Source: Sphingomonas montana (lineage in GTDB: Bacteria > Pseudomonadota > Alphaproteobacteria > Sphingomonadales > Sphingomonadaceae). From it: a DNA stretch of 64,000 nucleotides. Location: positions 170,314 to 234,313 of the forward strand of contig NZ_KV887143.1 in the NCBI RefSeq assembly GCF_001956315.1, read 5' to 3'. A program made the translations under genes and the position numbers. Shown here piece after piece: positions 63,845 through 64,000 of this stretch (positions are counted from its first letter, which is position 1; each line of letters begins with the position of its first letter). The notes under the pieces were generated by a model. It was given only the letters and a program-made list of their open reading frames with translations. It was not told where the DNA came from and did no database searches.

Positions 63845-64000
63845 CTACTTCTGCGACGCGATCCAACGGTCGATCTTGGCTTCCAGCACAGCCATCGGGA
63901 GGGCGCCGGACATCACGACCTGCGCGTGGAAGGCGCGGACGTCGAACCTGGAGCCGAGCGCCTGTTCGGCGCGGGTGCGGAGCCGGCGGATGGTGAGCTG
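63845..64000 (-). CDS. DUF885 family protein, C-terminal end only
   Basis: Only the last 51 residues are in the window. They end AQVVMSGALPMAVLEAKIDR followed by WIASQK, a C-terminus typical of DUF885 proteins. These are exported, M32-like putative metallo-hydrolases common in sphingomonads. The gene runs off the right edge. Identification rests on this short tail (EQALGSRFDVRAFHAQVV...), so it is moderately confident. Confidence 0.65.
   Translation of the reverse strand, partial: QLTIRRLRTRAEQALGSRFDVRAFHAQVVMSGALPMAVLEAKIDRWIASQK

Noticed and set aside
1-64000. CRISPR arrays, prophage, insertion sequences, tRNA or rRNA genes
   Set aside because: No regularly spaced repeats, integrase, transposase, tRNA cloverleaf or rRNA sequence was recognised by eye; a tRNAscan or ISfinder search could still find something small.

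Overview
The window is high-GC chromosomal DNA from an alphaproteobacterium, most likely a Sphingomonas-type sphingomonad. This is inferred from gene content: a class I lysyl-tRNA synthetase, PdeM, the zinc-ribbon/DUF3426-ftsEX-YdcF-plsC cluster, a large carbohydrate-type TonB receptor, and the diketo-hydrolase L-rhamnose pathway described in Sphingomonas sp. SKA58. No database search was run. No rRNA, tRNA, CRISPR, prophage or transposase gene was seen.

Layout. (1) 1-12702: housekeeping and miscellaneous genes. These are a MATE exporter (cut by the left edge), a zinc-ribbon/DUF3426 protein, ftsE-ftsX, a YdcF-like protein, plsC, two secreted hydrolases, an SDR, a DCC-family protein, an FAD amine-oxidase-like enzyme, a metallophosphoesterase and a SleB-type wall hydrolase. 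(2) 12783-17303: a tightly coupled operon of an ATP-grasp ligase, a luciferase-like flavin monooxygenase and a MetNI-Q type importer, with a repeat hairpin between metI and metQ. It looks like an uptake-and-oxidation system for a sulfur-containing or methionine-like compound. An IclR regulator follows. (3) 18371-39223: a rhamnogalacturonan-I / pectin utilisation locus. It holds a GPH-type sugar symporter, GH105, GH35, rhamnose mutarotase, GH28, an alpha/beta esterase, two SGNH rhamnogalacturonan acetylesterases, oligogalacturonate lyase (PL22), rhamnogalacturonan lyase (PL11), a TonB receptor, a DUF6250/YesU-like lipoprotein and a PL26-like exo-rhamnogalacturonan lyase. Copies of one short motif (core ATGTGRGA) lie in three intergenic regions of the locus. 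(4) 39312-46307: the non-phosphorylating L-rhamnose pathway (dehydrogenase, lactonase, dehydratase, second dehydrogenase, diketo-acid hydrolase), an L-lactate dehydrogenase for its product, and a rhaT symporter interrupted by one in-frame TGA. (5) 46456-64000: core metabolism and repair, namely tyrC-hisC, metX-metW, pheS-pheT, a CHAP amidase-like protein, pdeM, sixA-dinG, a frameshifted acyltransferase, a PH-like membrane protein, lysK, a secreted hypothetical and the 3' end of a DUF885 gene.

How it fits together: extracellular lyases, hydrolases and deacetylases would strip and cut RG-I. The TonB receptor and inner-membrane symporters would import fragments and rhamnose. GH105, GH35 and RhaM would process them, and the rhamnose genes would convert rhamnose to pyruvate and L-lactate, which LldD feeds into respiration. 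Intergenic regions are also dotted with at least three families of short palindromic (REP-like) repeats.
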